From an uncultured Bacilli bacterium (GTDB lineage Bacteria; Bacillota_I; Bacilli_A; RF39; UBA660): DNA of 64,000 bases. The position numbers were made by a program, and so were the translations under genes. The notes beneath the pieces are model-generated. The model was given only the letters and a program-made list of their open reading frames with translations, had not been told where the DNA came from and made no database searches. The DNA is taken from positions 248,001-312,000 of the forward strand of contig CAKPHH010000002.1 of NCBI GenBank assembly GCA_934157235.1, written 5' to 3'. Shown here piece by piece: positions 57,412-64,000 of the stretch (the stretch's first letter is position 1; the number at the start of each line of letters is the position of its first letter).

Positions 57412-58434
57412 ATGAATAATATATATGGATTAACACTTGAAGATTTAGAAAATTATTTTATAGAAATCGGTTCTAAGAAGTTTCATGCTGATCAGTTGTT
57501 TTCTTGGTTATATGAGAAGAGAATAAAAAGTTATGAAGAGGTTACTAATATTAAAAAAGAATTATTAGAAAGAGTTTCTAAGGATTATAGCATAGATAGA
57601 TTAAAAATAGTTAGTGTTGAAAAGGATAAAGATGTTTGTAAATACTTGTTTGAGCTTTTTGATGGTGAGCATATAGAAGCTGTTTTAATGAGACATGATT
57701 ATGGTAATAGTGTATGTGTTTCATCTGAAGTTGGTTGCAACATGGGATGTAAGTTTTGTGAGTCTGGAAGAAGAAAAAAGGTTCGTAATCTAGAAGCTTA
57801 TGAAATGGTATTACAAATACTTATGATAGAAGAAGAATTAGGGGAGAGAATTAGTCATGTTGTAGTTATGGGAATTGGAGAACCATTTGATAACTATGAT
57901 AATTTAATTAAATTCTTAAAGATAATTAATCATCCTAAAGGTATTGCGATTGGGGCTAGACATATAACAGTATCTACTTGTGGAATAGTACCTAAGATAG
58001 AAGAGTTTGGTAAATTAGATTTACAATTTAATTTAGCGATTAGTTTACATGCTCCTAATAATGAGATAAGAGATAGGATAATGCCAATTAATAAAGCATA
58101 TCCTTTAGATGTATTGATACCAGCTTTAAAGAAGTATTATAATAAGACTAATAGAAGAATTACATTTGAATATGTATTATTAGAAGGAATTAATGATAGT
58201 TCCGAGTGTGCTGTAGAATTAAGTAATTTAGTTAAGGGAATGAACTGTTATATTAATTTGATTCCTTATAATGAGACTAATAATTTAGATTTTAAGAGAA
58301 GTAGTACTATTCAAATTATGAAGTTCTATGATATACTTAAGAAAAATAATATAAGTGTGACAATTAGAAAAGAATTTGGTGGTAATATTAGTGCTGCTTG
58401 TGGACAACTTAGAAGTAAGAAGGAGGAAGTATGA
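57412..58434 (+). CDS. rlmN: Dual-specificity 23S rRNA A2503/tRNA A37 C2-methyltransferase
   Basis: A 340-residue radical SAM enzyme. Cluster motif GCNMGCKFCESGRRKKVRNL (CxxxCxxC), MGIGEPFDNYDN, HITVSTCGIVPKI, and the C-terminal methyl-carrying Cys in NISAACGQL. Cfr, the resistance relative, has a similar scheme, but this gene lies in the conserved housekeeping run. It overlaps the phosphatase gene by 4 nt (ATGA). Confidence 0.96.
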   Translation: MNNIYGLTLEDLENYFIEIGSKKFHADQLFSWLYEKRIKSYEEVTNIKKELLERVSKDYSIDRLKIVSVEKDKDVCKYLFELFDGEHIEAVLMRHDYGNSVCVSSEVGCNMGCKFCESGRRKKVRNLEAYEMVLQILMIEEELGERISHVVVMGIGEPFDNYDNLIKFLKIINHPKGIAIGARHITVSTCGIVPKIEEFGKLDLQFNLAISLHAPNNEIRDRIMPINKAYPLDVLIPALKKYYNKTNRRITFEYVLLEGINDSSECAVELSNLVKGMNCYINLIPYNETNNLDFKRSSTIQIMKFYDILKKNNISVTIRKEFGGNISAACGQLRSKKEEV

Positions 58435-59180
58435 GATCATTTTATTTAACTGACGCTGGTAAAGTTAGAGACCATAATGAAGATAGTGTTATTATAGTTA
58501 AAAATAGTGATAATGAATACTTGATGGCTATTGCGGATGGAATGGGGGGACATTCTGCAGGAGAAGTTGCTAGTTCTATAGCGATAGGTTATTTAGGAAA
58601 ACATTTTAAAGAAACATTCTTTCATTTAAATAAAATTAGTGCAATAAATTGGATAAGAGATTCAGTAGATACAATTAATACTTTAATCTTTCAACACGAA
58701 AAGACTCATCCAGAGAGTAAAGGTATGGGTACGACATTAGTACTTGCGGTATATACTAAAGATTATTTATTATTTGGTAATGTAGGTGACTCTTCTGGAT
58801 TTGTACTTAAGGATGATGAATTGAGAAAAGTTACTTATGATCATACATTGGTTAATTTATTAGTTAGTGCAGGGGAGCTTACAAAAGAAGAAGCTAGTAC
58901 ACATCCAAAGAAGAATGTATTAATGAAAGCGTTAGGTGCTGCACTTAATGTAGATGTTGATATATTTGAATGTGATATGGATATGAATATTAGAGAGGTA
59001 TTACTATGTAGTGATGGACTTACTAATATGTTAGAAAGAGAACAAATAGAGAAAGTACTACTTAGTGAAGGTAGTGTAGAGGAAAAGGTAGAGAAGTTGA
59101 TAAAAAAAGCGAATAATCGTGGGGGTACAGATAATATTTCGGTTGCTTATTTGACTTTAGAAAAAGAAGGTGACAAATAG
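58431..59180 (+). CDS. prpC: PP2C-type protein phosphatase Stp/PrpC
   Basis: A 249-residue Mn/Mg-dependent Ser/Thr phosphatase. Metal-binding Asp are in DAGKVRDHNEDSV, ADGMGGHSAGEVAS, NVGDSSGFVL and LLCSDGLTNML, with GGTDNISVAYL at the end. It reverses phosphorylation by PrkC, encoded next with a 1-nt overlap. Confidence 0.96.
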   Translation: MRSFYLTDAGKVRDHNEDSVIIVKNSDNEYLMAIADGMGGHSAGEVASSIAIGYLGKHFKETFFHLNKISAINWIRDSVDTINTLIFQHEKTHPESKGMGTTLVLAVYTKDYLLFGNVGDSSGFVLKDDELRKVTYDHTLVNLLVSAGELTKEEASTHPKKNVLMKALGAALNVDVDIFECDMDMNIREVLLCSDGLTNMLEREQIEKVLLSEGSVEEKVEKLIKKANNRGGTDNISVAYLTLEKEGDK

Positions 59181-60955
59181 TGATTACGAAAGGGCAAAAG
59201 ATAAATGGTCGTTATGAAATAATAAGATCAATTGGTGAAGGTGGAATGGCCAATGTATATTTGGGCTATGATACGATACTAGATAGAAATGTTGCGATTA
59301 AAATATTACGTGGAGATTTATCTAACGATGAGAAGTTTGTTAGAAGATTTCAAAGAGAAGCATTATCAGCTTCATCTTTAGCACATCCTAATATAGTAGA
59401 GATGTATGATGTTGGCGAAGATAATGGACTTTATTATATAATAATGGAATATATCGAAGGTAAGACTTTAAAACAATTGTTGAAAAAGAGAGGAACACTT
59501 ACTTTATCAGAGGCAATTGATATAATGTTACAACTTACTGATGGTATGGCACATGCCCATGACTCATATATTATTCATAGGGATTTAAAACCACAGAATA
59601 TTATGATTAAAGATGATGGGCAAATTAAGATTACAGATTTTGGTATTGCGATGGCACTTAATTCTACTCAGTTAACACAAACTAATTCTGTTATGGGTAG
59701 TGTTCATTATTTACCACCAGAACAAGCCTCTGGAAAAGGTTGTACAATTAAAAGTGATATATATTCAATGGGTATTATCTTTTATGAGTTGTTGAGTGGT
59801 AGTTTACCATTTAAAGGAGATAATGCTGTAGAGATAGCTCTTAAACATATGAGAGATCCATTACCAAGTTTAAGAGAGGAAAATCCAGCAATACCACAGA
59901 GTATTGAAAATATAATTCGTAAAGCAACTGCGAAAAATCCTAAAAATAGATATGCTGATGCAAGAAGTATGCATGAAGATTTACTTACAGCACTAGATGA
60001 TGATAGAATGGATGAGCCAGTTTATCAATATAAATATCCAGAACATGAAACTGAAAATACAAAGCGTATTAAAAAGTTAGAAAATATGGAAGATAAAAAG
60101 AATGCTAGTGATGAGGAAGAAGAAAAAGAGGATGAAGTTGCGAAAAAGATCGAAGATAAAGAAGAAAAAATAGAGAAAAAGAGTAATATTGTAATTATTA
60201 TTCTAACAGTAATTTTTGCTTTGATGGCAATCGCTTTAGTAGTTGTTTTCTTTGTATTACCAGCACTTTCTAATGAAAAACCAGTTACAATACCAAGTTG
60301 TCAGGGTGAAAAAGTTAGTGCGTGTGAGAAGAAGTTACAAGCTTTAGGACTTGAAGTAGATACAAAGATTAAAACTGAAGCTTCCGCTACAGTTGATAAA
60401 AATAGAGTTACTAGAACAGAACCAGAAGAAGGAAGAAGTGTTAAACCCAGTACTTCAGTTGTGATTTATAAATCTTTAGGAGAAGAAGTTTATGTAATAG
60501 AAGATTATACTGGTAAGAATTATATTGAAGTACAAACTATCTTAGAGACACAATATGGCTTAAAAGTAACGATAGAAAAGAAAGAAGCTCCTGATAATAC
60601 TAAAGAATATGGAGAACAAGAAATTATTGGACAATCTTTAGGTGTAGGATCAGAAGTTAAAAAAGGAGATTCTATTACATTATTTATTCCGGATATAATG
60701 GATAAATTTCCAGATATGAATTCAGAAGGTTGGTCTGAAGAAGATGTAGAAGCTTTCTGCAGTAAGTATCAATTAACATTACAAAAAGAATATGAAGAAA
60801 CAATAGCTTATGCAGCAGGCAAAGTAATTAGTCAATCTAGGGCTCCAGGTAGTCCAATTTATAAAAAGACAAATATAAAAGTTGTTTTCGCTAAGGAACC
60901 AACTGCTCAAACGCCTAGTAATGATGGAGAAAAAAATAACAATAGTAATAGTTAA
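59180..60955 (+). CDS. prkC: PASTA-domain Ser/Thr kinase PrkC
   Basis: A 591-residue membrane kinase. Kinase domain (about 12-270): GEGGMANVYLG, VAIKILRG, HRDLKPQNIM, DFGIAMAL. Acidic linker, transmembrane helix (about 336-360), then three extracellular PASTA repeats (about 365-575: PVTIPSCQGEKVSACEKKL, VYVIEDYTGKNYIEVQTIL, DKFPDMNSEGWSEEDVEAF) that sense peptidoglycan. It controls wall metabolism and, in Bacillus, spore germination by muropeptides. GTG start overlapping the prpC stop. Overlap with rsgA's upstream in-frame ATG. Confidence 0.96.
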   Translation: MITKGQKINGRYEIIRSIGEGGMANVYLGYDTILDRNVAIKILRGDLSNDEKFVRRFQREALSASSLAHPNIVEMYDVGEDNGLYYIIMEYIEGKTLKQLLKKRGTLTLSEAIDIMLQLTDGMAHAHDSYIIHRDLKPQNIMIKDDGQIKITDFGIAMALNSTQLTQTNSVMGSVHYLPPEQASGKGCTIKSDIYSMGIIFYELLSGSLPFKGDNAVEIALKHMRDPLPSLREENPAIPQSIENIIRKATAKNPKNRYADARSMHEDLLTALDDDRMDEPVYQYKYPEHETENTKRIKKLENMEDKKNASDEEEEKEDEVAKKIEDKEEKIEKKSNIVIIILTVIFALMAIALVVVFFVLPALSNEKPVTIPSCQGEKVSACEKKLQALGLEVDTKIKTEASATVDKNRVTRTEPEEGRSVKPSTSVVIYKSLGEEVYVIEDYTGKNYIEVQTILETQYGLKVTIEKKEAPDNTKEYGEQEIIGQSLGVGSEVKKGDSITLFIPDIMDKFPDMNSEGWSEEDVEAFCSKYQLTLQKEYEETIAYAAGKVISQSRAPGSPIYKKTNIKVVFAKEPTAQTPSNDGEKNNNSNS

Positions 60956-60966
60956 TGGGAGGCTAT

Positions 60967-61800
60967 ATGCAAGGACAAATAATCAAAATAGTTAGTGATT
61001 TACATTATGTTAGTAGTAATGGAAATATTTATCCTTGTAAATGTAGAGGTATATTTAGAAAAGAACATATTACACCTAATGTGGGTGATTATGTTCTTTT
61101 CAATAGTGATAAAAAAGTTATAGAAGAAGTATTACCTAGAAAGAATGAGTTTGAAAGACCTAAAGTAAGTAATATAGATCAAGCCTTTATAATTACAAGT
61201 TTAGTTAATCCAGATTTTTCACTTAATTTATTAGATAAATTATTAGTACTTATGGAATTACATAATGTTGAAGCAATTATTTGTATTACTAAAGAAGATT
61301 TAGTAGATGATGATAAATTAAAAGAAATATATGGAATATTAGATTATTATAAGAAAATTGGATATAAAGTTGTATCTAATCAAGATATTTCTATTATTAA
61401 AGGATTATTAAAGGGAAAAACTAGTGTATTTACAGGGCAGACAGGGGCTGGCAAATCGACTTTATTAAATAAGATTAATCCAGAGTGGAATTTAGAAACA
61501 GGAGAAGTATCTTTAGCTTTAGGTAGAGGAAGACATACGACGAGAGTTGTTGAATTATTTGAAGTTTGTGAAGGTAAAGTTATGGATACACCAGGATTTT
61601 CAGCCTTAGATTTTAATAAATATAGTAAGGAAAATATTAGAGATGCTTTTAGAGAATTTAGCGATTATCCTTGTCCATTTAAAGACTGTATGCATACAAA
61701 AGAAAAAGAATGTGTCGTGAAGAGTAAAGTTTTAGATAATAATATATTAGAGAGTAGATATATGAACTATTTAAATTTTATTGAGGAGGATAAGAAATGA
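60967..61800 (+). CDS. rsgA: Ribosome small-subunit biogenesis GTPase RsgA
   Basis: A 277-residue circularly permuted GTPase: OB-fold N-terminus, G4 CITKEDL, then G1 GQTGAGKSTLLNKI and G3 MDTPGFS. C-terminal zinc site CPFKDCMHTKEKEC. ATG 60955 overlaps the ribosome site GGGAGG, so ATG 60967 is the start. PrkC phosphorylates RsgA (CpgA) in B. subtilis, consistent with the linkage. Overlaps rpe by 4 nt. Confidence 0.96.
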   Translation: MQGQIIKIVSDLHYVSSNGNIYPCKCRGIFRKEHITPNVGDYVLFNSDKKVIEEVLPRKNEFERPKVSNIDQAFIITSLVNPDFSLNLLDKLLVLMELHNVEAIICITKEDLVDDDKLKEIYGILDYYKKIGYKVVSNQDISIIKGLLKGKTSVFTGQTGAGKSTLLNKINPEWNLETGEVSLALGRGRHTTRVVELFEVCEGKVMDTPGFSALDFNKYSKENIRDAFREFSDYPCPFKDCMHTKEKECVVKSKVLDNNILESRYMNYLNFIEEDKK

Positions 61801-62423
61801 AAGTAAGTGCTTCAATTTTAAGTTGTAAAGATTTAGTAAGAGATTTGACAAGGCTTAATGAGACTGATGTTGATTATATTCATGTGGATATAATGGATGG
61901 GAAGTTTGTAAGTAATAAGACAATGCCTTTTAGTGAGTTGAAAAATATTTATAAATATACTTCTAAGAGATTAGATGTTCATTTAATGGTAGAAGATCCT
62001 AGTAAGTATATTCCTTTATATGCAGAACTTAATACAGAATTTATAACTTTCCATGTCGAAGTAGATCAAGATATAGAAGAGTGTTTAAAACTTATTCATA
62101 GTTATTCTATTAAAGCTGGCTTAGCAATAAAACCTAATACTAAAGTAAGTGAATTAGTACCATATTTACCATTTATAGATTTAGTTTTAGTTATGAGTGT
62201 AGAACCTGGTAAGGGAGGACAAGAGTTTATTAAAGAGTCTTCTTCAAAAATAGAGGAAGTAAGGGCTTTACTTGATGCTTATAATTCTAATGCTGTTATT
62301 AATGTAGATGGGGGAGTTAATGATAAGAGTAGAGAATTATGTAGTAAGTGTGATATTGTTACAGCTGGTAGTTATATAGTACGTAGTGATGATTTTCAAG
62401 AAAAAGTAACTAGTTTAAGATAG
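61797..62423 (+). CDS. rpe: Ribulose-phosphate 3-epimerase
   Basis: A 208-residue TIM-barrel enzyme of the pentose phosphate pathway. VDYIHVDIMDGKFVSNKTM (metal ligands), DVHLMVEDPSKYI, LVMSVEPGKGGQEF and NVDGGVND are the expected motifs. Slightly short at the C-terminus. Last gene of the run in the same order as B. subtilis. Confidence 0.96.
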   Translation: MKVSASILSCKDLVRDLTRLNETDVDYIHVDIMDGKFVSNKTMPFSELKNIYKYTSKRLDVHLMVEDPSKYIPLYAELNTEFITFHVEVDQDIEECLKLIHSYSIKAGLAIKPNTKVSELVPYLPFIDLVLVMSVEPGKGGQEFIKESSSKIEEVRALLDAYNSNAVINVDGGVNDKSRELCSKCDIVTAGSYIVRSDDFQEKVTSLR

Positions 62424-62430
62424 AAAGTTA

Positions 62431-62439
62431 TGTTATAAT
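62431..62439 (+). promoter_or_regulatory. Extended -10 promoter of the 62466 gene
   Basis: TGTTATAAT, exact TGn-TATAAT, 27 nt before the GTG start. Confidence 0.55.
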
Positions 62440-62465
62440 CTTAGTAGAATAGGAGGATGGTTAGT

Positions 62466-63323
62466 GTGAATAATACAAATCCTAATGAAAATTTAGAACA
62501 AAATAATAATGGTGTTACTCCTAATGTTCCAACTTCAAATAATGAAGTTATTGAAGAACTTGGAAATACTTCTAGTTTAGATAATGTTGTAGGAGAGGTT
62601 AATGGTTCTAATAATACTAATGGTGTTAATGAGCCAAATACTGATAGAATAGATCTTTTTGGTAATGGTGAAAAGAAGGATACAGCGGTTATTATGTCTA
62701 GACAAATGGCTGATAAGTTAGAGGCTGAGAAAAGAAAAGCTAGAAAAAATGAAGAAGTTTATGTTCCTAAAGAAATTAGTAAAGGTAAATATGTTACGAT
62801 GATTGTATTTTTTATCTTTATGTTTGCTTTTATAATGTTCTTGCCTGATATATCTACATTTGTTTCATTGAAGAAGGCTGAAGAAGAACAGAAGAAAGCT
62901 CCTGTTATTACGACAGGTTCACTTACTTGTACTTTAAGTAGAACATCTGAAGCATTTAATCTTGATTATACTGCAGTATTTGAATTTACTGATAGTAAGT
63001 TAGATAAACTTATTTATACAAGTGCGACTAAAGGAGATGCGGTTGTTGATGAAATACCTTTAGCTAATTTACTAACTAAATGTGAAACTTTACAAGAAGA
63101 AGTTTATGGTAATGATGGTGTAAGAATTGAATGTAGTCAATCAGGTGGAATGGTTGTTGAAACGCAGACTTTAAACTATAATACTTTAAATGTAGAGAAA
63201 GTAACATCTGCTTATATAGAAGCTGGTGGTGTTTATCCAGAGTTTAAAAAAGGACAAGATATAGATGGAATTGAAAAGAATATGAATGCATCTGGTTATA
63301 CTTGTGAGAGAAAAGCAGAATAA
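62466..63323 (+). CDS. Single-pass membrane protein with Asn-rich head, unknown function
   Basis: A 285-residue protein. ATG 62457 directly abuts AGGAGG, so GTG 62466 (9-nt spacing) is the likely start. N-terminal ~90 residues are Asn/Glu/Gly-rich and disordered; a transmembrane helix lies at about 112-134 (MIVFFIFMFAFIMFLPDIS), then a soluble extracytoplasmic domain with four Cys (LTCTLSRTSE, LTKCETLQEE, RIECSQSGG, YTCERKAE) that could form two disulfides. No family recognised. Confidence 0.6.
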   Translation: MNNTNPNENLEQNNNGVTPNVPTSNNEVIEELGNTSSLDNVVGEVNGSNNTNGVNEPNTDRIDLFGNGEKKDTAVIMSRQMADKLEAEKRKARKNEEVYVPKEISKGKYVTMIVFFIFMFAFIMFLPDISTFVSLKKAEEEQKKAPVITTGSLTCTLSRTSEAFNLDYTAVFEFTDSKLDKLIYTSATKGDAVVDEIPLANLLTKCETLQEEVYGNDGVRIECSQSGGMVVETQTLNYNTLNVEKVTSAYIEAGGVYPEFKKGQDIDGIEKNMNASGYTCERKAE

Positions 63324-63347
63324 TTGCCAAATTATGTAAAGTGTTGT

Positions 63348-63392
63348 AAACTCCCTGTAAATGTGTTATTGTAATGCCTGCAGGGAGTTTTT
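63348..63392 (+). promoter_or_regulatory. Hairpin overlapping the ribosome site of the 3D-domain gene
   Basis: AAACTCCCTG (63348-63357) and CAGGGAGTTT (63381-63390) are exact complements over 10 bp with a 23-nt loop, followed by TTG. The right arm holds AGGGAG, the only ribosome site for ATG 63395. It may be a terminator for the preceding gene, a translation switch, or both. Confidence 0.7.
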
Positions 63393-63394
63393 GT

Positions 63395-63937
63395 ATGAAA
63401 ATTTATAAATATATTTTATTTTTGATGATAAGTTTATTAATTATAAATGTTATCAATAATAAAATAAATAATTCTAATGATGAGGATAATAGTTTTGTAT
63501 ATGCCTCTGAAGAGATAATAGATAAATATGATTTAATAGATAATGAAGTAGAAGGGATAGATGATAATGATACTTATATCAGTTCTGAGATATCAGATGT
63601 TGTGTATGGTAAGTTATCGAGGTATGGTCCGGATTGTTATGGTTGTTCTGGGTATTTGGCATATGGTAAGTATGTAGGTAATGGAATAATTTATTATTAT
63701 GATAGTTATTATGGTAATGTTAGGATATTAGCAGGAGATAGGTCCTATCCTTTTGGTACGATAGTTAGAGTTAGCTTTAATGAGGAGTCTTTTTTAGGGA
63801 TAGTTTTAGATAGAGGAGGCGCAATTGGATTTAATAAGGCAGCACTATTTGATTTACTTTATCCTTCAGAATATTTAGCCAATATAGATGGAGTTAATTA
63901 TAATACGGAGTTTGAGATATTAAGGATTGGTTTTTGA
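63395..63937 (+). CDS. Secreted 3D-domain (double-psi barrel) protein
   Basis: A 180-residue protein: signal sequence MKIYKYILFLMISLLII, an acidic linker, then a 3D domain (about 90-180) with YGKLSRYGPDCYGCSGYLA, the RSYPFGTIVRVSF strand and GIVLDRGGAIGFNKAALFDL, the Asp-rich motif that names the family. Related domains occur in YabE, YuiC and lytic transglycosylases acting on peptidoglycan, including spore germination proteins. Start is ATG 63395, 7 nt after AGGGAG; an upstream GTG at 63374 is in the hairpin loop. CxxC could form a disulfide. Stop overlaps the next ATG. Confidence 0.82.
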   Translation: MKIYKYILFLMISLLIINVINNKINNSNDEDNSFVYASEEIIDKYDLIDNEVEGIDDNDTYISSEISDVVYGKLSRYGPDCYGCSGYLAYGKYVGNGIIYYYDSYYGNVRILAGDRSYPFGTIVRVSFNEESFLGIVLDRGGAIGFNKAALFDLLYPSEYLANIDGVNYNTEFEILRIGF

Positions 63938-64000
63938 TGTCGAATGATGTCGAAAAAATTCCTATTGATTTAAAACTATGGATAGTATACAATTGTGGTA
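63937..64000 (+). CDS. Start of an unknown gene running off the window
   Basis: ATG 63937 overlaps the preceding TGA and opens a frame MSNDVEKIPIDLKLWIVYNC that remains open to the end. AAGGATTGG lies upstream at a slightly long distance. Only 21 codons are visible, so no function can be given. Confidence 0.35.
   Translation, partial: MSNDVEKIPIDLKLWIVYNCG

Noticed and set aside
63936..63956. Repeated GATGTCGAA at the end of the window
   Set aside because: Two copies 11 nt apart could be an operator, but they overlap the start of an open reading frame and the stretch is too short to judge.
1..64000. Mycoplasma-type code with TGA as tryptophan
   Set aside because: TGA ends several well-bounded genes and Trp in conserved motifs is TGG, so the standard code applies.
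1..64000. CRISPR array, tRNA or rRNA genes, replication origin
   Set aside because: No evenly spaced repeats, no cloverleaf-like segments with conserved TTCGA arms, and no clusters of DnaA boxes were seen in the intergenic regions.

Overview
The window is a gene-dense, strongly AT-rich stretch of a low-GC Gram-positive bacterium of the Bacilli. The standard genetic code fits: TGA closes several genes (the SUF gene at 18010, the 54512 gene, the gene at 63395), and tryptophans fall on TGG, so this is not a Mycoplasma/Spiroplasma-type code. Gene order repeatedly matches Bacillus subtilis: sufC-sufD-sufS-sufU-sufB, miaB-ymcA-cotE, uppS-cdsA-rseP, ydjG-ydjH-ydjI and priA-fmt-rlmN-prpC-prkC-rsgA-rpe. 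Typical members are missing from several of these runs (def, rsmB, dxr, rimM/trmD). CotE, SpoVS, a CotD-like protein and two YjcZ-like miniproteins, with promoter-like sequences matching sigma-E and sigma-K consensus, point to a spore former or a recent descendant of one. An uncultured gut-type lineage is a guess from overall character, not shown by the sequence.

Layout. 1-2610: end of ffh, then a decayed islet (split fic gene, HAD phosphatase, frameshifted CbiH-like gene) between two identical terminators. 2672-9754: CotD-like protein, esterase, APH-family kinase, Dam methylase, small pyrophosphatase, ATP-grasp enzyme, rpoZ, recX and a polytopic membrane protein. 9779-14933: PrsA-like foldase, YjcZ-like pair, HIT hydrolase, membrane proteins, an LRR-surface-protein remnant and an unknown coiled-coil protein. 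15039-19858: a six-gene SUF Fe-S operon. 20020-24784: ssb, GNAT, pyrimidine nucleoside phosphorylase, then a thioester-domain adhesin with its own sortase. 25214-30778: VanY-type peptidase and a D,D-carboxypeptidase gene split by a 3,364-bp serine-recombinase element. 30833-39361: SGNH hydrolase, spoVS, a T-box-controlled nudix-serS unit and a YdjGHI-type membrane cluster. 39517-43618: ankyrin-like protein and two large tandem paralogs. 43699-52146: miaB-ymcA, cotE, rpsP-khpA, uppS-cdsA-rseP, class B sortase. 52266-63323: the priA-to-rpe housekeeping run. 63395-end: a 3D-domain secreted protein and the start of another gene.

The most striking finding is the element at 26897-30260. Joining its two outer junctions restores the carboxypeptidase reading frame exactly (388 codons), with SxxK and SxN on one side and KTG on the other. 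Joining its two inner ends builds a 30-bp imperfect palindrome (12-nt arms matching at 10 positions) around the same AA dinucleotide that centres the target dyad. This is the signature of attP and attB sites of a serine recombinase, and such a recombinase is encoded at the element's right end. The arrangement resembles the intervening elements excised from Bacillus/Clostridium sporulation genes, but here the host gene is a DacF-like peptidase and the cargo is a YfhO-family membrane protein.

Other regions worth attention are the 39517-43618 cluster of unknown large proteins, the SUF operon with an inserted unknown gene and a half-size SufD, the adhesin/sortase pair in which the sortase lacks its catalytic arginine, and a possible ADP-ribosyltransferase-like protein in the position normally held by def. 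Intergenic spaces are very compact: stop codons lie inside terminator hairpins, and terminators run directly into extended -10 promoters. No tRNA, rRNA, CRISPR array or replication origin was seen.
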